A stretch of 8,017 nt of DNA from Gammaproteobacteria bacterium (GCA_013138755.1 WTCC01000346.1:1-8017), one strand, 5' to 3'; shown: positions 1-6,571, counted from the first letter of the stretch. Notes: generated by a model not told the origin, from the letters alone. Numbers and translations: made by a program.

Positions 1-114
1 GTTTTCTGCGCTGAGCTTACTGCCTGAGGCATCAAGTGCATAAGCTGTGTTGAAAGAAAATATTAGCAGTAAGCTGAAGATTGATAGGGTGAATTTTGAA
101 AATATTCTTTGCAT
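1..114 (-). CDS. Exported protein, N-terminal fragment (runs off left edge)
   Basis: Only the first 38 codons lie in the window. The ATG (complement of 112-114) is preceded by a good ribosome-binding site, AGGAGA, in the minus-strand leader. The translation starts MQRIFSKFTL, continues with a leucine/phenylalanine-rich hydrophobic core and ends the leader with TAYA before LDASGSKLSAEN. This is a textbook Sec signal peptide with likely cleavage after residue 26, so the product is periplasmic, outer-membrane or secreted. The gene lies downstream of the porin on the same strand, 110 bases away, with a BIME-like hairpin between them. They could share a transcript, but the hairpin may separate or attenuate expression. 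The mature part visible here is too short to assign a family. Confidence 0.75.
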   Translation of the reverse strand, partial: MQRIFSKFTLSIFSLLLIFSFNTAYALDASGSKLSAEN

Positions 115-139
115 AGTGTCTCTCCTGTGTTTATATCTC

Positions 140-208
140 GTCATCTCGAACGACTGTGATAGATCTTTAAAGCCTGAATAAAAGATCTCTCCCGCTGGTC
201 GAGATGAC
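140..208. repeat. BIME/REP-like imperfect palindrome
   Basis: A long inverted repeat fills most of the gap between the two leftward genes. The outer arms GTCATCTCGA (140-149) and TCGAGATGAC (199-208) pair perfectly. The inner arms AGATCTTT (161-168) and AAAGATCT (181-188) pair perfectly around a loop of about 12 bases. The middle of the stem is mismatched. The arm containing TCGACCAGCGGGAGAGATC (read on the minus strand) resembles a dispersed intergenic repeat I recall from proteobacterial genomes. This family assignment is from memory, not a search. It follows the porin stop codon, so it could protect or end the porin transcript. Confidence 0.7.
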
Positions 209-224
209 AGAATTAATGTCTTGA

Positions 225-1538
225 TTAAAATCTATACCCACCAATCAAACGTATCGCATCGGTCGGATTTTCTTTTTCTATATTGTGTCGTTCAAATGTG
301 GCATTAAAATAACCAGATTTCATAAAGTTGTAACTAATCTGCAGGCCAATCATCTCCATTGAATCCTGAGGAATGCCGACAGAAGAGATGGAGTGAGTCG
401 GATCAAGATCAAAGAAAGTGTAACGTAGTTTTATAACCGCATTGTTCACGCCTGACTTAGATAAGTCATATCCACCCTGAACCTTATAGGAAGATGCGTT
501 TCTCAGATCACCTGCTTCAAAGAAATGGAATATCATACCGTTAGCGAAATAAGGGTAACCACCCCATGCGCCCAGAGTGGAACCGGTTCCCGGACCATCG
601 CTGTATTTTGAGATACCGGTGGCAAAAGAAAAACCATTATCCATGTTACCGTCGTATTTAATCGAATACAGGCTGTAGTTGATTTCAGTCACACTGGTTT
701 TTAATTTACCGACTTGTGACCAATTGATGAATTGCAAGCCAAAGTCGTAGTTATATTTATTGTTGCCATTTTTAAAGTTGTATTGTCCGAACAGCATGTT
801 GTACAGATCTTCAGCGTAATACTCCCATACCTGTCCGTGGTGATTTTCACCATCAAATTCAGCGGCGATATAGTAGATGCCTTTGCCATCAGCTTCGTCT
901 TTATTGATCTGCGGGACAAAGCTGGCGTCAGACATGGTGTGAAATTCTGTGCCATTTGCGCCGCTATCCCAGACGCCGGCCATCTTATTAAAGTAGCCGA
1001 TATGTAACCTGTGATTATTCAGGATTGTATTGGTGTATCTTACGAGCTCAAAACTGTTGCCTAGCATGTACCAGTCATCGAAATCGATCATCGGAGTGAT
1101 GATTTCATTGCGACCAATCAATGCATTGTGATTTTCTATATCGTACTCAAGATAAAGCTCTTGCAAGATGACAAACGACTCATTTTCAGTCGGGTCAAAA
1201 ACAAAGTTTCTTGATTGTTTGCCTTCGTCGTTAATACCAAAATCCGTGGCACCGGCAAGCGTTATCTTCGCGTTGAATCCGTTATGACCTGGCGTCTGTA
1301 ATGATAGTTTTGGTATTACGTAAAATCCTTCAGAATCTTTGTGCCCTTTATTTATCGTAGGGTCACCGTTAGGATTACCGTAGTCATAAGAGACCCAGCC
1401 GGCACGTTCGTCTCCGGAAAGGGTGTAACCGTTTATATCGACGGCGCTGGCGTAATCAGTAACGTTGATAAGAATCAGGGCACAAATGGTATTTAGGGTT
1501 GTTTTCTTGATGGTGAATGTAGCAACTATATCCTTCAT
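225..1538 (-). CDS. OprD-like outer-membrane porin
   Basis: A 437-residue protein predicted to form an outer-membrane beta-barrel for passive uptake of small solutes. It starts with MKDIVATFTIKK, a hydrophobic stretch and a probable signal-peptidase site after YASA (about residue 32). The mature part alternates polar and aromatic residues, as in barrel strands, and ends in YRF with the C-terminal phenylalanine used by the barrel-assembly machinery. The segment near residues 143-158 (RNEIITPMIDFDDWYM), followed by GNSFE and GYFNKMAG, resembles the conserved region of OprD-type and related porins. The frame extends upstream to a TTG (complement of 1602-1604) and an ATG (1569-1571). I chose the ATG at 1536-1538 because it gives a normal signal peptide; an AGGA lies rather far upstream, about 13 bases. 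The substrate cannot be told from the sequence. The gene is divergent from the small barrel gene at 1744. Confidence 0.68.
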   Translation of the reverse strand: MKDIVATFTIKKTTLNTICALILINVTDYASAVDINGYTLSGDERAGWVSYDYGNPNGDPTINKGHKDSEGFYVIPKLSLQTPGHNGFNAKITLAGATDFGINDEGKQSRNFVFDPTENESFVILQELYLEYDIENHNALIGRNEIITPMIDFDDWYMLGNSFELVRYTNTILNNHRLHIGYFNKMAGVWDSGANGTEFHTMSDASFVPQINKDEADGKGIYYIAAEFDGENHHGQVWEYYAEDLYNMLFGQYNFKNGNNKYNYDFGLQFINWSQVGKLKTSVTEINYSLYSIKYDGNMDNGFSFATGISKYSDGPGTGSTLGAWGGYPYFANGMIFHFFEAGDLRNASSYKVQGGYDLSKSGVNNAVIKLRYTFFDLDPTHSISSVGIPQDSMEMIGLQISYNFMKSGYFNATFERHNIEKENPTDAIRLIGGYRF

Positions 1539-1584
1539 AATTATTATTATGTCCTGATTGCTTAAAACCATACCTAGAGTTGCA

Positions 1585-1602
1585 GATATTATGAATAATA
1601 TC
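1585..1602. promoter_or_regulatory. 18-base palindrome upstream of porin
   Basis: GATATTAT and ATAATATC form perfect 8-base inverted arms around the two bases GA. It lies about 47 bases upstream of the chosen porin start, in the divergent intergenic region. Position and symmetry suit an operator or part of the porin promoter, but the sequence is AT-rich and such palindromes can arise by chance. No known regulator site is recognised. Confidence 0.25.
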
Positions 1603-1695
1603 AATGTTTTTGCTTGTGGTTATGGTGGTAAATCAAGAAAAATTGATGACCAGTACCCTCTTGTATTAAATTGGGTGTTTCAAAGTGTCATCCGT

Positions 1696-1701
1696 TATAA
1701 T
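1696..1701 (+). promoter_or_regulatory. Candidate -10 box for the small barrel gene
   Basis: A perfect TATAAT lies 42 bases before the ATG at 1744, predicting transcription from about 1708. The best -35-like hexamer, TTGGGT at 1671-1676, is 19 bases away and weak, so the promoter may need an activator or may be a weak sigma-70 site. Confidence 0.4.
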
Positions 1702-1743
1702 TACGCCACAAAATTTTCTTAATTTCTTATTCTGGTAAATATT

Positions 1744-2202
1744 ATGCGAATATTCAAGACGGTGGCATTGAGCTTCATTTGTGCTTTGATGTCTGTGGCT
1801 ACAGCTCATGCGGCAGAAAATACCGAAAAAAATGCTCTGAGTGGTATGAGACTTGGCTTCGGTTTTGATCAAGGCTTTAGCGTTGTAGGTACTCTTGGCA
1901 ATTTCTACGGTGCTCTCGGTGATGATGGCGTAGCTGTCGATTACATCTTCATAAAGAAACCACTTAATGAGGCTAATATTAAAAACTTACATTTGTTCGT
2001 CGGCGCTGGTGGTTACGCCGAATGGGACGGTGATTGGGGTGCGCGTCTACCTATCGGTGCAGAGCTTTATTTTGCTAAAAACCTGGATGTATACGCTGCA
2101 GCGATTCCGAGGCTTCGTGTCAATAATGACGATGATAAAAATAGAGATGACGATTTAGATTTTGGTTTGGATTTTGCGATCGGTATACGCTATCAATTTT
2201 AG
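1744..2202 (+). CDS. Small outer-membrane beta-barrel protein
   Basis: A 152-residue exported protein of unknown specific function. Residues 1-23 form a signal peptide (MRIFKTVALSF, hydrophobic core, cleavage after TAHA). The mature chain has glycine- and aromatic-rich alternating strands (LGFGFDQGFSVVG, LHLFVGAGGYAEW, WGARLPIGAELYF) and ends in IRYQF, an outer-membrane barrel terminus. An aspartate-rich loop, NNDDDKNRDDDLDF, lies near residues 127-140 and could bind divalent cations, which is inference only. The size suits a barrel of about eight strands. No good Shine-Dalgarno sequence precedes the ATG; only a GGT lies nearby. It has its own candidate -10 box and is followed by a strong terminator, so it is probably transcribed alone. 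Confidence 0.65.
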   Translation: MRIFKTVALSFICALMSVATAHAAENTEKNALSGMRLGFGFDQGFSVVGTLGNFYGALGDDGVAVDYIFIKKPLNEANIKNLHLFVGAGGYAEWDGDWGARLPIGAELYFAKNLDVYAAAIPRLRVNNDDDKNRDDDLDFGLDFAIGIRYQF

Positions 2203-2246
2203 TAAAAAACAGCTTCAGTGTATCATTTGAAATATTATGGTGGTGT

Positions 2247-2293
2247 AAAAAAGGGCTCTATATACAAAAAATTGTATATAGAGCCCTTTTTTT
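2247..2293. terminator. Strong bidirectional intrinsic terminator
   Basis: A perfect 15-base stem, GGGCTCTATATACAA (2253-2267) with its complement (2272-2286), encloses an AAAA loop. Six A residues precede it (2247-2252) and seven T residues follow it (2287-2293), so the hairpin can extend to 21 pairs and carries a U-tract in either direction. It lies 45 bases after the small barrel gene and about 100 bases before the next one, isolating the transport operon from it. Confidence 0.93.
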
Positions 2294-2380
2294 ATTCGAT
2301 TTAAAAATTGTATATGTGTCTAAATACGTGGTGTATCTAGTAATTTGATTAAGACTGCAATAAAGTATTCAAATAATAAT

Positions 2381-2387
2381 AAGGGAG
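2381..2387 (+). promoter_or_regulatory. Ribosome-binding site of the AI-2E family gene
   Basis: AAGGGAG stands seven bases before the ATG at 2395. It is the best Shine-Dalgarno sequence in this operon and fixes the start. Confidence 0.8.
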
Positions 2388-2394
2388 TGAAGAA

Positions 2395-3474
2395 ATGAGT
2401 GATTCTGCAGTCGCAAGTCAAAATACGTTTACACAAGATTCCATAGAAGCCGTCATCAGGATTGGTTTGCTGCTTTTATTGGCAAGCTGGTGTTTCAAAA
2501 TTATCACTCCTTTTATCGTGCCTGTAATGTGGGGCATCATCATTGCCGTTGCCGTTTATCCGCTCTTTTGTAGGTTAAAGAATATGTTAGGCGGTCGTAA
2601 TAAATTGGCGACTACTGTATATACCTTGATTGCACTAGCGTGTTTGATTACACCAACGGTAATGATTTCTGATTCGATACTTGAAACCAGTAGTGATATC
2701 ACAGAACGGCATGAAGCGGGAACGCTAAAAATCCCACCTCCTGATGAAAGTGTAAAAGAATGGCCACTCATCGGTGAAAAAACACATAGTTTCTGGACGC
2801 AAGCATCAGTAAATTTAGAGGCAACTTTAAAAAAATATGAAACAGAAGTTAAAGAGGTAGGTAAGTCATTCGTTTCAGCAGCTGCAGGTGCTGCAGGTAC
2901 GATTTTGCAGTTTGTATTATCTATTATTATTTCTGGGATTCTGATGGCGAATGCTACCGGCGCTTATGAGGTAACGATTAAGATTTTTTCTCGCTTGATG
3001 AATAATAAATCAGGGGAAGCTTTTGCAAATTTATCAAGAGATACTATTCGTAGTGTCGCTCAAGGGGTGCTAGGCGTCGCCATGATACAAGCTGTGTTAT
3101 CAGCAGCTGGTATGATCGTGATGGATGTACCAGCCTGGGGTCTGTGGACGATGATCGTATTGGTGGCAGCAATCGCACAATTACCGCCGATTATCGTTTT
3201 AGGTTTTGTCAGTGCTTATGTCTTCTCTGTTGCCGAAACAACGCCAGCCGTGATTTTTCTTATTTATTGTATTGTTGTGAGCAGTAGTGATGCTTTCCTG
3301 AAACCACTATTTCTTGGTCGAGGAATGGAGATACCGATGTTGGTGATATTGCTGGGTGCAATCGGCGGTATGATGATGTCGGGTATTATCGGTTTGTTTG
3401 TCGGTGCGATAGTTCTGGCACTGGGTTATGAATTGTTTATGGCATGGCTTAATAAAGAAGTCGTCAGTCAATAA
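2395..3474 (+). CDS. AI-2E/PerM family membrane transporter
   Basis: A 359-residue polytopic inner-membrane protein of the AI-2E transporter family (Pfam PF01594). Members include TqsA, YdiK and PerM, with proposed roles in signal or metabolite export and ion antiport. The layout matches the family. Hydrophobic segments lie at about 20-58 and 70-92. A soluble charged region follows at about 93-155. A further hydrophobic segment lies at about 160-185, and a hydrophobic C-terminal half follows from about 222. The signature region is present: QLPPIIV near 262, then LGRGMEIPMLVILLGAIGG near 307-325 and GIIGLFVGAIVLAL near 330-343. The usual proline in the GP(v/i) part of the last motif is replaced by alanine (GAIV). 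The substrate cannot be inferred. It heads a rightward cluster, with the HlyD gene starting 91 bases downstream. Confidence 0.88.
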   Translation: MSDSAVASQNTFTQDSIEAVIRIGLLLLLASWCFKIITPFIVPVMWGIIIAVAVYPLFCRLKNMLGGRNKLATTVYTLIALACLITPTVMISDSILETSSDITERHEAGTLKIPPPDESVKEWPLIGEKTHSFWTQASVNLEATLKKYETEVKEVGKSFVSAAAGAAGTILQFVLSIIISGILMANATGAYEVTIKIFSRLMNNKSGEAFANLSRDTIRSVAQGVLGVAMIQAVLSAAGMIVMDVPAWGLWTMIVLVAAIAQLPPIIVLGFVSAYVFSVAETTPAVIFLIYCIVVSSSDAFLKPLFLGRGMEIPMLVILLGAIGGMMMSGIIGLFVGAIVLALGYELFMAWLNKEVVSQ

Positions 3475-3488
3475 TGTAGGAAAAAGTT

Positions 3489-3506
3489 ATGTCAGAAGTA
3501 ACGTAG
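3489..3506 (+). other. Vestigial start: 5-codon ORF with ribosome-binding site
   Basis: AGGA at 3478-3481 stands seven bases before ATG TCA GAA GTA ACG TAG. The stop is formed by the first bases of the REP hairpin. The same pattern, TAGGA then ATGTCAGA, recurs at 3555-3573 as the real start of the HlyD gene. It therefore looks like a displaced or duplicated copy of that gene's start. It is not expected to make a functional peptide, but it could load ribosomes. Confidence 0.4.
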
Positions 3507-3527
3507 GGTGGGCGATGCCCACCCTAC
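3503..3527. repeat. REP-type palindrome (perfect hairpin)
   Basis: GTAGGGTGGGC (3503-3513) and GCCCACCCTAC (3517-3527) form a perfect 11-base GC-rich stem around GAT. GTAGGGTGGGC with its complement is a sequence I recognise from widespread REP/RAYT-type intergenic repeats; that is recollection, not a search. There is no T-tract directly after it, so it is not a standard intrinsic terminator. It may stabilise upstream mRNA or partly uncouple the AI-2E and HlyD genes. Confidence 0.8.
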
Positions 3528-3555
3528 TTAATGATTAAAAATTTTTTGTGTGGAT

Positions 3556-3559
3556 AGGA
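3556..3559 (+). promoter_or_regulatory. Ribosome-binding site of the HlyD-family gene
   Basis: AGGA lies six bases before the ATG at 3566. It supports this start over any downstream alternative. Confidence 0.65.
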
Positions 3560-3565
3560 TAGATA

Positions 3566-4660
3566 ATGTCAGATGAGAACGAAACAGCAGTAGTAGAAGT
3601 ACATGACCCGGTAAAACGTATCACGCGAGTTGCTTTAGTCGTAATTGCTATCGTATTTGCCTGGTATGTGGTTGCAGATAGATTAGCTCCATGGACTGAT
3701 CAGGCCAGAGTGCAGGCCTATGTGGTACCGATCGTTCCTCAAGTATCTGGTCGTGTAATCGATGTGAATGTTAAAAAAGATCAGGAAGTGCAACGTGGTG
3801 ATGTCTTATTGAAAATTGATCCCGCTGATTATCAGCTTGCAGTAGATAATGCTGAGACAAACTTAGAACTTGCTGGCCAGGATATTGGTGCAGGCACGGC
3901 ATCTGTTAGTACTGCTCAGGCAAAGGTCGTCGAAGCGCAGGCGAATGTGGATCATTTCAAAGCGCAGAGTAAAAGAATCTTTGAGCTTGAAGAAAAACAG
4001 ATATATTCAAAATCTCAGGGCGATCAGGCTAGGGCTGCGGTGATTAAAGCAGATGCGCAATTAGTTAGCGCCAAAGCAGAACTTGAAAAAGCCAAGCAAG
4101 CTTTAGGTGTTAAGGGTAATAAAAATCCAAAAATTCGTTCCGCGATAGCAAAGCTTAAGAAAGCTCAGATTGATTTGTCACGCACAACAATTCTTGCGCC
4201 GTCTCATGGTGGCATCACTAACCTGAAAATTGATGAAGGGCATTTTGCTAGTGTCGGTGTTCCTTTGATGACCTTTGTCGAAGTGGACAACGTTTGGATA
4301 AAAGCGAATCTACGTGAAAACAGTATCGCTAATGTAAAAATAGGAACACCTGTAGAAATTATTTTAGATTCAGCACCGGGTAAGGTTTTCAAGGGTAAGG
4401 TGAGTAGTAAAGGTTTTGCAGTGAGTCATGAAAAAGGTGGTGCTATCGGTGATCTTGAAACGATAGAGAGTAGTGCTGGCTGGTTGCGTGATGCGCAACG
4501 GTTCCCCGTTTACATTTCATTTGACGATGACAGTACACGTGGCTTGCGTCGATTAGGCGGGCAAGCAGATGTACAGTTTTATTCGACAGATAATGGGCTA
4601 ATCAATTCTCTAGGTTGGGTATGGATACGTGTTTTGAGTTGGATGTCATTTGTTTATTAA
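3566..4660 (+). CDS. HlyD-family membrane fusion protein (efflux adaptor)
   Basis: A 364-residue periplasmic adaptor of the HlyD/EmrA/AaeA type that links an inner-membrane pump to an outer-membrane channel. It has a short cytoplasmic N-terminus and one membrane anchor at about 20-38. A biotinyl-lipoyl-like half-domain follows at about 52-88 (VPIVPQVSGRVIDVNV, then QRGDVLLKIDP). An alanine-, glutamine- and lysine-rich coiled-coil hairpin spans about 90-185. The second lipoyl half follows (ILAPSHGGITNLKIDEGHFASVG, about 209-231), then a beta-barrel domain to about 330. The ending, LGWVWIRVLSWMSFVY, is a natural family terminus, so the TAA stop is not a truncation. The DUF2955 gene follows after six bases in the same phase. 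The pairing suggests a tripartite-like exporter of small, perhaps aromatic or amphipathic, molecules. No outer-membrane channel gene lies in the window. Confidence 0.9.
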   Translation: MSDENETAVVEVHDPVKRITRVALVVIAIVFAWYVVADRLAPWTDQARVQAYVVPIVPQVSGRVIDVNVKKDQEVQRGDVLLKIDPADYQLAVDNAETNLELAGQDIGAGTASVSTAQAKVVEAQANVDHFKAQSKRIFELEEKQIYSKSQGDQARAAVIKADAQLVSAKAELEKAKQALGVKGNKNPKIRSAIAKLKKAQIDLSRTTILAPSHGGITNLKIDEGHFASVGVPLMTFVEVDNVWIKANLRENSIANVKIGTPVEIILDSAPGKVFKGKVSSKGFAVSHEKGGAIGDLETIESSAGWLRDAQRFPVYISFDDDSTRGLRRLGGQADVQFYSTDNGLINSLGWVWIRVLSWMSFVY

Positions 4661-4666
4661 AATACT

Positions 4667-5707
4667 TTGCAGATAACCAACCCACAACATAGACGAGCCT
4701 TACGTTATGCCGTTGGTGTAACGCTCGCAGCAGCACTGGCTTTCGGTATCGCCTGGCCGTTGTCTTTTTTGTTCCCGGTTTTATCAGCTGTTTTTCTGGC
4801 GCTGCCGCTACCAAAACTAACGTTAAAACAGGGATTACGTAATATGCGTGATACCTTGTTTGCGTTTGGTGTTGGTTTTATCTTTACTCAATTTATTCTG
4901 CCGTTTCCGGTTATTTATGTGCCTCTGTTAGCACTGGCGTTATTTCATACCTACTATCATCTAAATCGTGGTGGTTCTTTCTGGTTGGTATTGATGTTGT
5001 TGGTTTGCTTGCTGCTTATGCCGATGCTGGCGGGTTTGAATGAAGGCCTTGCTATCGGCGTTGTATCAGGGTTGGTTGGCTCAAGTTGGTTGACGATCTG
5101 TTTATTGTGGGTGGCGCATTATATTGTTCCTGATGCCCCTGGTGGACCTACTATGCCCCAGAATGTAAAAGATGCGCATGGGTACCAACCTGTCTACTCC
5201 TGGCCAGCAGCTGAATTGGCATTAAAGAGTACGGTTGTAGTACTTCCGATAGTTATTATATTTATAGCTAACAACTGGACGAGTCAGATATTGGTCATGG
5301 TGTTTGCTGCAATTTTTACTTTGTCTCCGGATCTGGATAAAGGCAAAGAGGCAGGAATGAATTCGATTAAATCGACGCTGATTGGTGGTTGTGTAGCCTT
5401 TTTCGTCTTTTGGGCTCTGGTTGCTGTACCTGAGTATTATTTCTTAGTTCTACTTATGTTTATTACGAGTCTTGGTTTTGGTGCCGCAATAAATTCGGGT
5501 AAGCCGATTGCAAAATATCTACCTTCGGCGATGGTGGCAATGATTATTCTGGTTAACAGCAGTCTGGGTGAAGGTGCCGACTTCTCAGAAAATTTTGTAC
5601 TACGTGTTCTGTTTGTTTCGATGGCATCAATCTATGTGGTGACCGCATTAAAAGTACTCAATGCCTTTTGGCCGCAGCCCGCACTAGCAGAAACGGTCAG
5701 CTCTTAG
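4667..5707 (+). CDS. DUF2955 family inner-membrane protein (FUSC-like pump partner)
   Basis: A 346-residue polytopic membrane protein matching my knowledge of DUF2955 (Pfam PF11168), a group related to the FUSC/AaeB-type proteins and commonly encoded next to HlyD adaptors. The N-terminus RRALRYAVGVTLAAALAFGIAWPL is typical. Two hydrophobic halves (about 12-155 and 185-330) flank a soluble linker with VPDAPGGP and YSWPAAELALKS. The start is unusual. The HlyD stop at 4658-4660 is in the same frame, and the only accepted start codon before the conserved region is TTG at 4667, with no Shine-Dalgarno sequence. Translation therefore probably depends on coupling to HlyD termination. The role is presumed to be the inner-membrane part of an efflux unit; the substrate is unknown. 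Confidence 0.85.
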   Translation: MQITNPQHRRALRYAVGVTLAAALAFGIAWPLSFLFPVLSAVFLALPLPKLTLKQGLRNMRDTLFAFGVGFIFTQFILPFPVIYVPLLALALFHTYYHLNRGGSFWLVLMLLVCLLLMPMLAGLNEGLAIGVVSGLVGSSWLTICLLWVAHYIVPDAPGGPTMPQNVKDAHGYQPVYSWPAAELALKSTVVVLPIVIIFIANNWTSQILVMVFAAIFTLSPDLDKGKEAGMNSIKSTLIGGCVAFFVFWALVAVPEYYFLVLLMFITSLGFGAAINSGKPIAKYLPSAMVAMIILVNSSLGEGADFSENFVLRVLFVSMASIYVVTALKVLNAFWPQPALAETVSS

Positions 5708-5716
5708 CTTGTTGAT

Positions 5717-6328
5717 ATGAAAATAATTAGTTTGAAATATCTGTCAATTTTATTCAGTGTGGTTTTTTTAGCTTCTTGCTCAAGCGCTCCACCAAAAAAT
5801 CTGGATGACATCTGTGATATTTTTGAAGAGAAAGGTGATTGGTATGACGACTCTAAGAATAGTTATGAAAAATGGGGTGTGCCCATACAGGTACAACTGG
5901 CTATCATCCATCAAGAATCACGTTTTCAATACGATGCTGAAACTGAGATGGAATACTTTTTATGGATTATTCCTATCGGACGTAAGTCTTCTGCGTATGG
6001 TTACGCGCAGGTAAAAGATGATACCTGGGACTGGTATATGCAATCGACCGACAACTGGGGTGCTGATCGCGATGACTTCGACGATGCGGTCGATTTTATC
6101 GGCTGGTATGGAAAATACACTCACGATACATTAAAAATCTCGAAATGGGATGCAAAAAACCAGTATCTTGCTTATCACGAGGGTCACGGTGGTTATAAGC
6201 GTAAAACATACAACAGCAAACCATGGCTGATTAAAGTTGCCGGAAAAGTGGATAAACGTGCGAGAAGGTATGGTGCACAGCTGAAAACTTGTGAAGAAGA
6301 GTTAAATTCCGGCTGGTGGTTCTGGTAA
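5717..6328 (+). CDS. Lytic-transglycosylase-like (SLT) lipoprotein
   Basis: A 203-residue lipoprotein. Residues 1-21 form a type II signal peptide with lipobox LASC, with Cys21 as the lipidation site followed by SSAPPK. The residue after Cys is Ser, not Asp, which suggests outer-membrane sorting. The mature part fits an SLT-type peptidoglycan lytic transglycosylase. The helix IQVQLAIIHQESRF (about 57-70) carries the presumed catalytic Glu67. Next come SSAYGYAQVKDDTWDWY (about 91-107), matching the usual GxxQ region, and YLAYHEGHGGY, matching the C-terminal tyrosine region. Such enzymes cleave the glycan MurNAc-GlcNAc bond to form anhydromuropeptides. It starts nine bases after the DUF2955 gene with no clear Shine-Dalgarno sequence, and its stop overlaps the next gene. 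It may open the wall for an envelope complex or recycle peptidoglycan; the context does not decide. Confidence 0.82.
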   Translation: MKIISLKYLSILFSVVFLASCSSAPPKNLDDICDIFEEKGDWYDDSKNSYEKWGVPIQVQLAIIHQESRFQYDAETEMEYFLWIIPIGRKSSAYGYAQVKDDTWDWYMQSTDNWGADRDDFDDAVDFIGWYGKYTHDTLKISKWDAKNQYLAYHEGHGGYKRKTYNSKPWLIKVAGKVDKRARRYGAQLKTCEEELNSGWWFW

Positions 6329-6516
6329 TGTCTGATCCCGGTGTCTCACGTGAGCAAAGAATCTCTGATGAGGGATTAAAACGACTGGAAAAACAGTTCA
6401 ATTCAGGTGTTAAGCCTAGTTCGATGGTCTTAAAGCAATGGATCAGACGTTATGGTGAGCCTGCTCGAGATATAATAAAAAAATATGACATGTATACGGG
6501 TGACCTGGATGATTGA
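6328..6516 (+). CDS. Small hypothetical protein coupled to the transglycosylase
   Basis: A 62-residue, charged, soluble protein of unknown function. Its ATG overlaps the preceding stop as TAATG, a classic arrangement for translational coupling by reinitiation. The frame could be opened further upstream at a GTG (6316), but the overlap start is preferred. The sequence is rich in Arg, Lys and Asp (REQRISDEGLKRLEKQF, VLKQWIRRYGEPARDIIKKY) and is probably two or three amphipathic helices with no signal peptide or membrane segment, so it is likely cytoplasmic. Cytoplasmic location is notable because its partner gene encodes a lipoprotein. I do not recognise a named family. Confidence 0.7.
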   Translation: MSDPGVSREQRISDEGLKRLEKQFNSGVKPSSMVLKQWIRRYGEPARDIIKKYDMYTGDLDD

Positions 6517-6539
6517 TTTTTCCAGAAACAAGGTATAAT
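6513..6539 (+). promoter_or_regulatory. Candidate promoter of the Fnr-type regulator gene
   Basis: A perfect TATAAT (6534-6539) and a TTGATT -35-like hexamer (6513-6518) lie 15 bases apart, shorter than the ideal 17. Predicted transcription from about 6546 leaves a leader of roughly 26 bases before the TTG start. The -35 overlaps the stop of the preceding small gene. TTGAT here and ATCAA at 6538-6542 are FNR half-sites but too far apart to form one FNR box. Confidence 0.45.
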
Positions 6540-6571
6540 CAAGCCATGATGTTTTTTCACGGATTGTTATT

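Noticed and set aside
732..1007. Plus-strand reading frame inside the porin
   Set aside because: It is antisense to a convincing porin, and its hydrophobic look comes from the opposite strand of beta-strand codons.
1539..1604. Longer porin N-terminus from a TTG or an upstream ATG
   Set aside because: It would put extra residues before a normal signal peptide that begins with MKDIVATF.
1632..1647. ATCAA and TTGAT inverted half-sites near the divergent intergenic region
   Set aside because: The order is reversed and the spacer is six bases, so it does not match the FNR arrangement TTGAT-N4-ATCAA.
2345..2358. TTGAT half-site upstream of the AI-2E gene as an FNR box
   Set aside because: The second half (ACTGC) does not resemble ATCAA.
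3503..3527. The REP hairpin as an intrinsic terminator of the AI-2E gene
   Set aside because: No T-tract follows directly; the next T run is about 15 bases further on and the sequence fits a dispersed repeat better.
4658..4669. The HlyD stop as a pseudogene-forming nonsense mutation in one large fused gene
   Set aside because: The HlyD C-terminus ends as family members normally do, and HlyD and DUF2955 proteins are normally separate.
6513..6542. TTGAT and ATCAA upstream of the Fnr-type gene as an autoregulatory FNR box
   Set aside because: The half-sites are 20 bases apart, not four. They are better explained as part of a -35-like element and chance.
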